Positions 43,632-51,631 of a DNA stretch of 64,000 nt are shown here, in pieces (within the stretch, counting starts at the first letter, position 1; the number at the start of each line of letters is the position of its first letter). A program made the translations under genes and the position numbers. Origin of the DNA: Bacteroides zhangwenhongii (GTDB lineage Bacteria > Bacteroidota > Bacteroidia > Bacteroidales > Bacteroidaceae); contig NZ_CP059856.1 in assembly GCF_009193325.2 (NCBI RefSeq), positions 806,001 through 870,000 of the forward strand, in the 5' to 3' direction. The notes under the pieces are model-generated. The model had not been told where the DNA came from, did no database searches, and worked only from the letters and a program-made list of their open reading frames with translations.

Positions 43632-44651
43632 TTATCTGAATATATGTTCCATTTCCTTGGCGAAATTTTGGTTGCTGTCACTGGGGAAATCTGAAACAGG
43701 CTCCTTGTACTTGGATTTGTAGTAGCTGTCGTCAATATCCAGCAGTTTCAGTATTCTGTCTTTCCATTTGTCCCTGTCCTGTTTGGAGAGTTTCTCGCTC
43801 ATCAGGAATATCAGATAGCATACACGTATTTTCTCTCTCGGTTTTATTTTCAGCTTACAGTTGCAGGGGTGAAGATTCATATTGGCATAGAAATCTGGTG
43901 CGGAAATTTCTTCGAACTGTTCTCCTTTGCACACCTCATGAATGAGCGAAAGTAATTTCATGCTGAAATATTCCTGTTGTTCTTCTGTCGTTTCCTGCTG
44001 ACTGATTGGCTCGCTTGATTTATTCTCTTGCTTTCCGTCAGGAATGTATTTCTTCAATATATCCAGAAAAAGGCAGCTTTGACGGTATATGTCCGCACAA
44101 CAGTTCTTCATATATTGGAATGCCTCTGTTCTTGTAGCCTTTTGCTGGTCATAGAGTTTGTTCAGTTTGGCTTTTTCCCTGTCATATTCAGCCTTGCAGC
44201 GTTCATATTCTTTCTCTGCCTGTTTTTCCTCTTCGGCTGTATGCTCCCTGTAACCAATGGAATCATACCTGTTGTTGGCTTCATTCAGCGGCTTGCTCAG
44301 ACTTCTTGTAACATCCAGCTGGGCTTCAATTTCCTGAGAATACCTTTCCATGTGCTGATAGCAAGCACGTTCTATGGCTCTGTCACTTAACGGGCGTATC
44401 TCATAAGCCTGTATGCTCTTTTCTATTTCAGTTTTCAGACTGTTGAGTATCAAGGTGTATTGCTCTTTTTGCTTGTCAAGCACCAGTTCAAGGATAGCGG
44501 CTTCAAAGGATTTCATGTCATTATACTCCTGATAGAAATCCGATATGAATTTCTGCCTGTCAAAAGAAAAAGCGTAATTATCTATATAGTCTCTGTATAT
44601 TCTGTTAAGTTCTCCATATTGGGGAATCATCGTCTGTATCTTTCCTGCCAT
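43632..44651 (-). CDS. Hypothetical helical protein
   Basis: About 339 residues from MAGKIQTMIPQYGELNRIY; an upstream in-frame start at 44684 would overlap the previous gene. It is strongly helical and charged, with long coiled-coil-prone stretches (EEEKQAEKEYERCKAEYDREKAKLNKLYDQQKA). The C-terminal third (CYLIFLMSEKLSKQDRDKWKDRILKLLDIDD) resembles tails of Bacteroides mobile-element proteins of unknown function. I do not recognise a family. It lies 10 bases after the nuclease-like gene and likely forms an operon with it. Confidence 0.6.
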   Translation of the reverse strand: MAGKIQTMIPQYGELNRIYRDYIDNYAFSFDRQKFISDFYQEYNDMKSFEAAILELVLDKQKEQYTLILNSLKTEIEKSIQAYEIRPLSDRAIERACYQHMERYSQEIEAQLDVTRSLSKPLNEANNRYDSIGYREHTAEEEKQAEKEYERCKAEYDREKAKLNKLYDQQKATRTEAFQYMKNCCADIYRQSCLFLDILKKYIPDGKQENKSSEPISQQETTEEQQEYFSMKLLSLIHEVCKGEQFEEISAPDFYANMNLHPCNCKLKIKPREKIRVCYLIFLMSEKLSKQDRDKWKDRILKLLDIDDSYYKSKYKEPVSDFPSDSNQNFAKEMEHIFR

Positions 44652-44661
44652 ATACTTTATA

Positions 44662-45954
44662 TTATGGGTTCTTGTCCTTGTCAAGGAATAAGGTCAGTTC
44701 TTCTTCCACTTCTTCTATACTCGGTAGGGCAGATTTCAGATTTTCGGGTACTGCCTTGCTCAATTGATAGTCGCTGATACCTATCGGCTGGTCATATCCA
44801 GCCAAGGCATATTGTGCCACGACCTCATCCTTACCCCTGCACAGCAAAAGACCGATGGTCTTGTTATCATTTTCTCCCCTCAGTTTATCATCTACAACAT
44901 TGATATAGAAATTTAACTGCCCTGCATATTCCGGTTTGAATGGCGTTGCTTTCAATTCCACGACGACATAGGCGTGGAGCTTGATATTATATAGAATCAG
45001 GTCGGCGAAAAAGTCACTGTCCCCAATCTGGAAATGTTTTTGTCTGGCAACAAAAGCAAAGCCGTTACCCATTTCCAGCAAGTAATGGGTTACATGCTTT
45101 ACCAACTGTTCTTCTATATCCCTTTCGTCAGCCTTTTCCTTTGCTCCTGCCAAGTCAAAGATATACGGGTCTTTTAACAGATAATTGGCAAGATCGCTTT
45201 GAGGTGCCGGAAGTGTGGCAGTGAAGTTGTTTACCTTGTTACTCTTGATTTGTCTGTCATACAGATTACTTTCAATCTGCATTTTCAGCACATTACTGCT
45301 CCAACCCATTTCTACAGATTGTTTCATATACCAATACCTTACACCTAATGGTAGCGGATTATTGAGTATGACCATATGGCTTGCCCAATTTATTCTTGCA
45401 ATCGGTGACGCCAAGAATAAATCTTCTATATCCTCTATTTTTATTTTATAGATGGTTGCTACTGTTTTTTCTACATTCTGAAATTGCGCAGGAACCTCCT
45501 GCGTAATTTCTAAAGATTGATTATCAGCTGATTGTATTTGCGCAGTAAGCTCCTGCGTAAATTGCCCGCTGTTGAGTTTAAGGACTTCATTAGTAATGTT
45601 TTGAATATTAGGGACTGACAGTATTGAATCTGTTTCAATAAAACTACGAAGTACATTTAACGGATATAAACGGGCAAACTGGCACATATAAGTAAGATTA
45701 CGCTCCGAATATCCCTTCTTTTCAGGATAATTGAATCTGATTGCCTGTGCCAACTTCTTGATAATTTTACCACCCCAGCCATGCAGGTTTTGGTGGTACA
45801 GTATATAATTGCCCATTTTCCAGTAATGGAACAACATCTGGGCATTGGCTGCGGTAATGAGCCGGACTTGTGCCTGTTCTATTTCCGAACCGACAGCATG
45901 GACAAAGGCATCAAAATGACCTTTCTTTATATTATGTTCGTTGTTATTTTCCAT
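44662..45954 (-). CDS. YhcG-type PD-(D/E)XK nuclease-domain protein (DUF1016)
   Basis: A 430-residue protein with the two DUF1016 parts. The N-terminal part has AQVRLITAANAQMLFHYWKMGNYI and GYSERNLTYMCQFARLYP. The C-terminal nuclease-type part has NGFAFVARQKHFQIGDSDFFADLILYNIKLHAYVVVELKATPFKPEYAGQLNFYINVVDDKLR, with catalytic Asp, Glu-x-Lys and the following Gln. GLLLCRGKDEVVAQYAL closes the domain. A low-complexity insert rich in Gln and Ser lies near residue 120-155. The family occurs in mobile elements and restriction-like islands; its role is not settled. Confidence 0.85.
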   Translation of the reverse strand: MENNNEHNIKKGHFDAFVHAVGSEIEQAQVRLITAANAQMLFHYWKMGNYILYHQNLHGWGGKIIKKLAQAIRFNYPEKKGYSERNLTYMCQFARLYPLNVLRSFIETDSILSVPNIQNITNEVLKLNSGQFTQELTAQIQSADNQSLEITQEVPAQFQNVEKTVATIYKIKIEDIEDLFLASPIARINWASHMVILNNPLPLGVRYWYMKQSVEMGWSSNVLKMQIESNLYDRQIKSNKVNNFTATLPAPQSDLANYLLKDPYIFDLAGAKEKADERDIEEQLVKHVTHYLLEMGNGFAFVARQKHFQIGDSDFFADLILYNIKLHAYVVVELKATPFKPEYAGQLNFYINVVDDKLRGENDNKTIGLLLCRGKDEVVAQYALAGYDQPIGISDYQLSKAVPENLKSALPSIEEVEEELTLFLDKDKNP

Positions 45955-46020
45955 ATTACTAACTATTACTTAACAAAGATAACTCTAATAATGGATAATC
46001 TGTGAAACAGACTGATACTT

Positions 46021-47301
46021 TTATAGTTGGTTAAACTTGTTCATTGCATTAGCCTTAATATCATCGGCTATGTCAATGTAGGGCTTCATGGCTTTATAAT
46101 CACTGTGTCCTGTCCATTTCATTACAACCTGTGCCGGAATACCTAGAGCCAGCGCATTACAGATGAATGTTCTTCTTCCTGCATGAGTACTGAGCAATGC
46201 GTATTTCGGGGTAACTTCATCTATGCGCTCATTCCCTTTATAGTAGGTTTCACGTATAGATTCGTTAATTTCTGCCAGTTCTCCCAGTTCTTTCAGATAA
46301 TCATTCATTTTCTGATTGCTGATAACAGGCAATACCATGTGGTTTTCAAAATGGATGTCCTTGTATTTTTCAAGTATGGCTTTACTGTACTTGTTCAGTT
46401 CAATACTCAGACTATCTGCCGTTTTAACGGTGGTGACTTCTATATGGTCGGACTTGACATCACTTCTCTTTAGGTTGCGAACATCTGAATAACGCAGACT
46501 GGTAAAGCAACAGAACAGGAAAACATCCCGGACACGTTCCAGATACTGTTTGTCTTTGGGTATCTGATAGTCTTTAAGTCTGTTCAGTTCTTCCCATGTC
46601 AGGAAGATTACCTTCTTGGGGGTGGTTTTCAATTTCGGTTTGAACGTATCGTATGCTATATTCTGGTGATAGTCTTTCTTGAAGCTCCACCGCAGGAACC
46701 ATTTGAGGAATCCCATTTGTTTACCGATGGTACTGTTCCTCATATCCTTTTTGTCGCGCAGGAAATTGACATATTCGTTCAGTCCGAATTCATTGAAATA
46801 TTCAAAGGTTAAATCTTCCTTGAACTCCTTGAGGTGATTTTTAACGGCTGCAAACTTTTCGTATGTGGATTCAGTCCAGTTATTCTGGTTGCCGCATTCT
46901 TTTACAAATTCATCGAATACCTCCCAAAAACTTATCTTTACGTCTTCCTGGTCTTCACTTGTATCTTTCATCCGCAGGTTGAATGCGTCCTTTAGCTGTT
47001 GGGTAGTGGGCATGGCTTCCTGTACCTCAAATTCCTTGAACACGTTTTGAATTTCGGTATAGTATTTCAGCAGATCGGCATTGATTTCAGATGCACTTTG
47101 CTTTAGTTTGTTGGTACACCCGTTCTTCACTCGCTGCTTGTCAGCATCCCACTTGGCTACATCAATGCGGTAACCCGTTGTAAACTCAATGCGCTGACTT
47201 GCGTATATGACACGCATACGGATAGGCACGTTCTCCACGATTGGCACACCGTTCTTCTTCCGGCTTTCCAATGCAAAAATGATGTTTCGTTTGATATTCA
47301 T
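46021..47301 (-). CDS. intN2: Tyrosine integrase of the NBU2-type element (IntN2-like)
   Basis: About 426 residues from MNIKRNIIFALESRKKNG; an upstream in-frame start at 47397 would give a poor extra 32 residues. The arm-binding and SAM-like domains precede the catalytic domain: CFTSLRYSDVRNL (Arg), STHAGRRTFICNAL (the His of H-x-x-R read as HAGR plus Arg) and WTGHSDYKAMKPYIDI (His and Tyr). It inserts the element at the tRNA-Ser core. The gene ends toward the element interior, and its start is 160 bases from the right att core, the usual place. Confidence 0.9.
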   Translation of the reverse strand: MNIKRNIIFALESRKKNGVPIVENVPIRMRVIYASQRIEFTTGYRIDVAKWDADKQRVKNGCTNKLKQSASEINADLLKYYTEIQNVFKEFEVQEAMPTTQQLKDAFNLRMKDTSEDQEDVKISFWEVFDEFVKECGNQNNWTESTYEKFAAVKNHLKEFKEDLTFEYFNEFGLNEYVNFLRDKKDMRNSTIGKQMGFLKWFLRWSFKKDYHQNIAYDTFKPKLKTTPKKVIFLTWEELNRLKDYQIPKDKQYLERVRDVFLFCCFTSLRYSDVRNLKRSDVKSDHIEVTTVKTADSLSIELNKYSKAILEKYKDIHFENHMVLPVISNQKMNDYLKELGELAEINESIRETYYKGNERIDEVTPKYALLSTHAGRRTFICNALALGIPAQVVMKWTGHSDYKAMKPYIDIADDIKANAMNKFNQL

Positions 47302-47460
47302 AATTGGGTGTGTTTGAAATTCTACACCCAAATATACACCCAATATTTGGAATAGCAAAAGATATTCAGAAAGATTTAGATTTACTATGTACTCCAAATA
47401 GTGCTTGATTATTAATGATTTGCAATTTTATGATATTTCTTGAATATGTAGGTTCGAGAG

Positions 47461-47473
47461 CCTGTCTCTCCGC
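47461..47473 (+). repeat. Right att core of the NBU2-type element
   Basis: CCTGTCTCTCCGC, identical to 36249-36261. The preceding GGTTCGAGAG resembles the T-loop of the tRNA, as expected for an element end. Confidence 0.88.
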
Positions 47474-47511
47474 TGAACGTGCTGGACAGAAATGGTCAGC
47501 AAACGGACAAA

Positions 47512-47545
47512 AAGCTACAAATCAATGATTTGTGGCTTTTTTTAT
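47512..47545 (+). terminator. Native tRNA-Ser terminator, displaced
   Basis: AGCTACAAATCA (47513-47524) pairs with TGATTTGTGGCT (47526-47537) and is followed by seven T. It lies about 40 bases after the right att core, so before integration it stood just behind tRNA-Ser. Confidence 0.7.
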
Positions 47546-47605
47546 TGCCCGAAAGTCCTGCTTCCAAGACTTCAAAAGTACGGTAAAAGACAAAGTTTCG
47601 TTACT

Positions 47606-47648
47606 AAATCGTTACCTATTCCCCACCGGACAAAAACGGTAACGATTT
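47606..47648. repeat. Candidate integrase arm sites, left
   Basis: AAATCGTTACC (47606-47616) and GGTAACGATTT (47638-47648) form a perfect 11-bp inverted repeat. The same GGTAACGATTT recurs at 49011-49021, on the other side of the integrase gene. Confidence 0.5.
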
Positions 47649-47744
47649 GTCCATAAATGACCTGATAATGACTTGATTAGTCCATAGTCTGCATAACTCA
47701 AAAACGAGAGGTAAAAAGTAATTTTGCAACTAAAAAAGTGAGTT

Positions 47745-48974
47745 ATGAAATCGACATTCAAGGTTCTTTTTTATTTGAAGAAAGGTTCTGAAAAGAAAAA
47801 CGGCGAGGTAATGATTATGGCACGTATCACCATTGACGGTAAACAGTGCCAGTTCAGTACGAAACAGAGCATCCAGCCCGGTAACTGGAGCATTGCCGCA
47901 GGCAAAGCCAAAGGCAAGGATGCCGGAAGAATAAACGCCCTGCTGGACGACATACGTTCTTCCCTGAACACCATTTACCACGAAATGCAGCGGCGTGACA
48001 ACTACGTGACCGCCGAGAAAGTGAAGAACGAGTTCTTGGGACACAGCGAGAGCCACGAAACAATCCTTTCATTGTTCCAAAAGCACAATGACGATGTGAA
48101 GCAGCTTGTGGGCATATCCAAGACGATAGCGACCTACCGCAAGTATGAAGTGACCCGCCGCCACCTCGCTGAATTTATCCAAAGCAAGTACAACGTATCG
48201 GACATATCCATAAAGGAAATTACCCCAATGTTCATTACCGATTTTGAGTTGTATTTGCGTACCGCCTGCAAGTGCGGTTACAACACCACCGCCAAGTTCA
48301 TGCAGTTCTTCAAGCGTATCATCATCATTGCCCGCAACAACGGCATACTGGTGGGTGACCCGTTCGCCAGCTACAAAATCAGGCTGGAAAAAGTGGATAG
48401 GGGCTACTTGACGGAGGACGAGATAAAAATTATCCTTAAAAAGAAAATGGTTTCCGAACGGCTGGAACACGTCAGGGACTTGTTCGTCTTTTCCTGTTTC
48501 TGCGGTTTGGCTTACAGTGATGTTGCCAACTTGCGGCAGGAGAATATCCAAAAGTCCTTTGACGGCAACCTTTGGATAATCACCAAGCGGGTAAAGACCA
48601 ACACGGACGTGAATGTTCCCCTGTTGGATATTCCCAAGATGATTTTGAAGAAGTACAAGGGCAAGTTGCCGGACGGCAAGATACTTCCTGTAATCAGCAA
48701 TCAGAAGCTAAATGCCTACTTGAAAGAGATTGCCGATATTTGCGGTATTAAAAAGAACCTGACATTCCACCTTGCAAGGCACACGTTCGCCACGACCACC
48801 ACGTTGTCAAAGGGCGTACCCATTGAAACGGTGTCCAAGATGCTGGGACACACAAACATAGAAACTACGCAAATTTACGCCCGCATTACCAACAGCAAGA
48901 TAGGCAGCGATATGCAGGGGCTTGACAAGAAGTTTGTCGGCATCGAGAAAATTTACAAGGAAGTCGCCATGTGA
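47745..48974 (+). CDS. Tyrosine integrase of the conjugative element (IntDOT-like)
   Basis: A 409-residue integrase close in size to IntDOT (411). The N-terminal arm-binding domain begins MKSTFKVLFYLKKGSEKKNGEV, and the core-binding domain lies at about 110-210. The catalytic domain has HLARHTFATT (His-x-x-Arg) and LGHTNIETTQIYARI (His, Tyr). The usual first Arg is absent (CFCGLAYSDVANL), a known trait of IntDOT-type enzymes. It points into the element. Short GGTAAC-containing repeats flank the gene and may be its binding sites. Confidence 0.9.
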   Translation: MKSTFKVLFYLKKGSEKKNGEVMIMARITIDGKQCQFSTKQSIQPGNWSIAAGKAKGKDAGRINALLDDIRSSLNTIYHEMQRRDNYVTAEKVKNEFLGHSESHETILSLFQKHNDDVKQLVGISKTIATYRKYEVTRRHLAEFIQSKYNVSDISIKEITPMFITDFELYLRTACKCGYNTTAKFMQFFKRIIIIARNNGILVGDPFASYKIRLEKVDRGYLTEDEIKIILKKKMVSERLEHVRDLFVFSCFCGLAYSDVANLRQENIQKSFDGNLWIITKRVKTNTDVNVPLLDIPKMILKKYKGKLPDGKILPVISNQKLNAYLKEIADICGIKKNLTFHLARHTFATTTTLSKGVPIETVSKMLGHTNIETTQIYARITNSKIGSDMQGLDKKFVGIEKIYKEVAM

Positions 48975-49010
48975 GTTTTTAGTTACCTATATACTGTTGG
49001 TAACAGAACA

Positions 49011-49029
49011 GGTAACGATTTCGGTAACG
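49011..49029 (+). repeat. Candidate integrase arm sites, right
   Basis: GGTAACGATTT (49011-49021) followed by CGGTAACGA, just after the integrase stop. Further GTTACC/GGTAAC copies lie at 48983-48988 and 48999-49004. Confidence 0.45.
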
Positions 49030-49078
49030 AAATTCCACCTAACAAACTATATCCCAATAAAGTACATTCTTTCACCTT

Positions 49079-49110
49079 GCGGGCAGTCCACCGACTACCC
49101 GCATTTTTTA
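49079..49110 (+). terminator. Terminator after the integrase gene
   Basis: GCGGGCAGT (49079-49087) pairs with ACTACCCGC (49094-49102) with one G:T pair, followed by ATTTTTT. Confidence 0.7.
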
Positions 49111-49645
49111 TATCCTTTTCCCACTGGCACATTCCCCGAAACGCCAGCCGTGCGTGGCATGGCTGACTGTATTTCGTGAAAAGAGCCGTTGGAAACCCGC
49201 ACAAGCGTACCGCAAGGTAAACTTGCCATACCCTTGCCTTTCCCACCCGCATGGAGTGTTCCCTAAAAGATGAAAGAGAACAGGCACTTTTCCCCAGTTT
49301 CCCTATCTGTAAATCTTCCTCTTACGCAGTCCCCCAGCCGGGACAGTCGTTTTAATCATTTCAATAGGCAAAGGTAGTTACGTGTTTTTCACGACTTTGC
49401 AAGGTCGAGCCGTTCCGGTTTGGCGAAAAAATCTTCCCTGCCTTGCGAGGTATTTTTTGCCCAAAACTTTGCAAACTCTAAACACTACCCTTTTGAGCCT
49501 ATGTGAAACGAAAACGACCGACCCGACCGGAAGACGCATAAAAAAAAAGTCGGATTTACGGGAAACAGGAAAAAAGTTCAGTGAAACTTCAACTTCCTCA
49601 CCTCTCGAATCCGCATAAAATTAAAAACTTAAAAATTACAGCAAT
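49111..49645. other. Intergenic region of 535 bases in the conjugative element
   Basis: No convincing gene is seen. The span contains several short GC-rich self-complementary stretches (for example CGACCGACCCGACCGG near 49515 and CCTTGCAAGG-like pieces around 49399-49450) and A/T runs. It probably holds the ardA promoter and possibly a small RNA, but nothing specific can be supported. Confidence 0.35.
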
Positions 49646-50179
49646 ATGGAAGCAACGACATTATCAGCAGCAAGCGTTTATGTAGGCACTTACGCCAAGT
49701 ACAACAACGGTTCATTGTCCGGCGCATGGCTCAACCTTTCGGATTATTCGGACAAGGAAGAATTTTACGAAGCCTGCCGGGAACTTCACAAGGACGAGGA
49801 AGATGCGGAATATATGTTTCAGGACTGGGAGAACGTGCCGGAGGGCTTAATCGGCGAAAGCTGGATTTCTGAAAATTTCTTTTCCCTGCGTGATGCGGTG
49901 GAGGATTTGAGCGACACCGAGCAGGAAGCCTTTTTCGTGTGGTGCAACTATAAAAGCCATGATTTAGGCGAGGAAGATGCGGACGACCTTGTACGTGATT
50001 TCCGGGATGAATATCAAGGGGAATATGACGATGAAGAAGATTTCGCCTATGAAATTATAGAAGAATGTTACGACCTGCCGGAGTTCGCAAAGACCTATTT
50101 CGATTATGAAAAGTTTGCCCGTGACCTGTTCATGTGCGATTACTGGTTTGATGACGGCTTTGTGTTCCGTGCGGCATAA
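49646..50179 (+). CDS. ardA: Antirestriction protein ArdA
   Basis: A 177-residue, very acidic protein (many Asp and Glu) with the ArdA pattern: SVYVGTYAKYNNGSLSGAWLNLSDYSDKEEFYEACRELHKDEEDAEYMFQDWENVP near the N-terminus and FDYEKFARDLFMCDYWFDDGFVFR at the C-terminus. ArdA mimics B-form DNA and blocks type I restriction enzymes in a new host. It is the first of three rightward genes between the integrase and the transfer operon. The length is normal for ArdA. Confidence 0.92.
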   Translation: MEATTLSAASVYVGTYAKYNNGSLSGAWLNLSDYSDKEEFYEACRELHKDEEDAEYMFQDWENVPEGLIGESWISENFFSLRDAVEDLSDTEQEAFFVWCNYKSHDLGEEDADDLVRDFRDEYQGEYDDEEDFAYEIIEECYDLPEFAKTYFDYEKFARDLFMCDYWFDDGFVFRAA

Positions 50180-50256
50180 CAACCAATCCGGGCGGGGTGT
50201 CAAAGCCCTGCCCGCTAAAAACAACCAAGTTTATAACCATAAAAAAATAAGACATC

Positions 50257-50475
50257 ATGCAGTCACTTAACAAAAACGGGGTAAGCATCACCCAAACACC
50301 GGGAGAAGAAAAATACGTAAAATGTTGCTTAGGCGCATTCAGGGGACAGATTTATTTTCAATATGACTACCGCCACACGGACGGCGAACTATTCAGCACG
50401 GTAGCCAAAACGCTGGACGAGTGCCGCCGCAGACGTGACGAGTGGATAGCGAAAAAAGAACAGAGTAATAAGTAA
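50257..50475 (+). CDS. DUF3873 protein
   Basis: A 72-residue protein: NGVSITQTPGEEKYVKCCLGAFRGQIYFQYDYRHTDGELFSTVAKTLDECRRRRDEW matches DUF3873, a short family of Bacteroides conjugative elements. Its function is unknown. It lies 77 bases after ardA and 11 bases before the next gene. Confidence 0.8.
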   Translation: MQSLNKNGVSITQTPGEEKYVKCCLGAFRGQIYFQYDYRHTDGELFSTVAKTLDECRRRRDEWIAKKEQSNK

Positions 50476-50486
50476 ATTTTAGGGAT

Positions 50487-50969
50487 ATGAAAACGACAGA
50501 AGTAAACAAGGAGCTTATCGGCAAGCGTTGCGAGTGTATTTTTACGGGCTTAATGGTAACGGGCGTTATCGAGGACACAGAAGAAAACGAACACACCATA
50601 GAGGTAAAAGTACGCTTCGACCACCCGCACCAGTGGGGCGATGATTTATATAATGATGTGGGGGCGTGGGGGCGTAAAATTGACGAGTTCGGCACGTTGC
50701 GCCATTTGCAACTGCTGGAGGACAAACCGGACTTTCAGACAATGACGGTAGTTTTCGGTGAGCCAATCAGCCAAATAGACCGCAGTATTTTTGAAGATGC
50801 GGCGGCGTGGGGTGTCTGTTCCCTGCAAGGCTGGGTAAACAGCTACGAGAGTGTCCGGTTTGTAGCCATAGACGACCATACGGCAATTATCACGGGCGAA
50901 TACAATATGGAACAGGTAAAGGTGTGGCTAGAGAAATACACGTCCATAAAGAGCCTTAAAATCAGTTGA
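50487..50969 (+). CDS. Hypothetical protein of the conjugative element
   Basis: A 160-residue soluble acidic protein. The N-terminal half has an SH3-like or CAP-Gly-like pattern (GKRCECIFTGLMVTGVIEDTEENEHTIEVKVRFDHPHQWGDDLYNDVGAWGRKIDEFG). The C-terminal half is VVFGEPISQIDRSIFEDAAAWGVCSLQGWVNSYES and so on. I cannot name a family. It is probably co-transcribed with DUF3873 and ardA. Two hairpins follow, separating it from the oppositely directed tra operon. Confidence 0.65.
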   Translation: MKTTEVNKELIGKRCECIFTGLMVTGVIEDTEENEHTIEVKVRFDHPHQWGDDLYNDVGAWGRKIDEFGTLRHLQLLEDKPDFQTMTVVFGEPISQIDRSIFEDAAAWGVCSLQGWVNSYESVRFVAIDDHTAIITGEYNMEQVKVWLEKYTSIKSLKIS

Positions 50970-50974
50970 TAGAG

Positions 50975-50997
50975 AACGGCGGCTGTTTGCCGCCGTT
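50975..50997. terminator. Terminator-like hairpin between ardA operon and tra operon
   Basis: AACGGCGGC (50975-50983) pairs perfectly with GCCGCCGTT (50989-50997), with a TGTTT loop. No long T run follows. Confidence 0.6.
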
Positions 50998-51067
50998 ACT
51001 TTCTTCCGTGAGCCTGCCAGCGGGTGAAGAAAGTAACAAAGAAGCCGTTCGTTTCCCTATCATGGAA

Positions 51068-51097
51068 ACAGCCCGCCGATGCTTCCCGGCGGGCTGT
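51068..51097. terminator. Second hairpin at the end of the tra operon
   Basis: ACAGCCCGCCG (51068-51078) pairs perfectly with CGGCGGGCTGT (51087-51097). It lies about 70 bases beyond traQ on the minus strand and probably ends the long transfer transcript. The rest of 50998-51168 holds no gene that I can support. Confidence 0.6.
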
Positions 51098-51168
51098 CTG
51101 CCCAATATTTACGCTTTGCGTATCATTGTGTATAAGGCTGGTATATATCCTAACGAACAGCCGCATGG

Positions 51169-51618
51169 CTATTCCGGTTCTTCATCCTCGCTGTTGTCAT
51201 TATTGAACGAGAACGAAAGTTGCTGCATCTGTCCGAAGCTGTCGATAATATAAATGTCAATCGTCTGCTGGTCTGTCGATGCCGAGGTGTAGTAGAGCCG
51301 GAATGTTTCTTTCTCCAGCGGGTAAAGGTCATTGGGCAGGAACACCGTGCCGTTATCCATTTCCAGCTTCCCTTTGCCGTCCGGCTGGAAGTACCTTATC
51401 TGATAGGTAGTCGGCTGATAGTAACCCTCACGCACCAACTGGCAGCGTATTTCAGCGGTTTCCCCGACTTTCAGCCTTTTGGGTACTGGCAGCGTTTCGA
51501 TGCTGAACGGGTACGCCTGCTGAATATCCAAACTGTCATTACAGGCGGTGACAAGCACAAGGGCGGCCACGATGTAGCAGCCCATGATGATTTTATACAT
51601 TACATTCTTCATATACAT
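51169..51618 (-). CDS. traQ: TraQ-like lipoprotein (DUF3872)
   Basis: A 149-residue protein with a lipoprotein signal (LVTAC, followed by NDSLDIQQAYPF). VGETAEIRCQLVREGYYQPTTYQIRYFQPDGKGKLEMDNG and FRLYYTSASTDQQTIDIYIIDSFGQMQQLSFSFNND match DUF3872, the TraQ position of Bacteroides transfer regions. It is the last gene of the operon. In CTnDOT a traP primase gene stands between traO and traQ; it is absent here. Confidence 0.85.
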   Translation of the reverse strand: MYMKNVMYKIIMGCYIVAALVLVTACNDSLDIQQAYPFSIETLPVPKRLKVGETAEIRCQLVREGYYQPTTYQIRYFQPDGKGKLEMDNGTVFLPNDLYPLEKETFRLYYTSASTDQQTIDIYIIDSFGQMQQLSFSFNNDNSEDEEPE

Positions 51619-51631
51619 TATTATATAGCGG

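Larger units (their letters stand above)
36249..47473. mobile_element. NBU2-type mobilizable element integrated at tRNA-Ser
   Basis: CCTGTCTCTCCGC is present at the 3' end of tRNA-Ser (36249-36261) and again at 47461-47473, enclosing 11.2 kb. NBU2 of Bacteroides is known to be about 11 kb, to use a 13-bp core in tRNA-Ser genes, and to carry a mef-like gene and a lincosamide-resistance-type gene. All of these fit. The integrase gene lies next to the right end. The element has a relaxase, primase and RepA-like ATPase but no transfer apparatus, so it depends on a conjugative helper. Confidence 0.88.

Noticed and set aside
47718..47727. GTAATTTTGC as the CTnDOT-type att core
   Set aside because: It fits GTANNTTTGC, but it also fits a TAnnTTTG promoter box, and it lies only 17 bases before the integrase start codon. 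That leaves no room for arm sites, so it is kept only as a possibility.
50966..51253. A 95-codon plus-strand frame after the ardA operon
   Set aside because: It runs through two terminator hairpins and into the antisense of traQ, and its sequence is low complexity.
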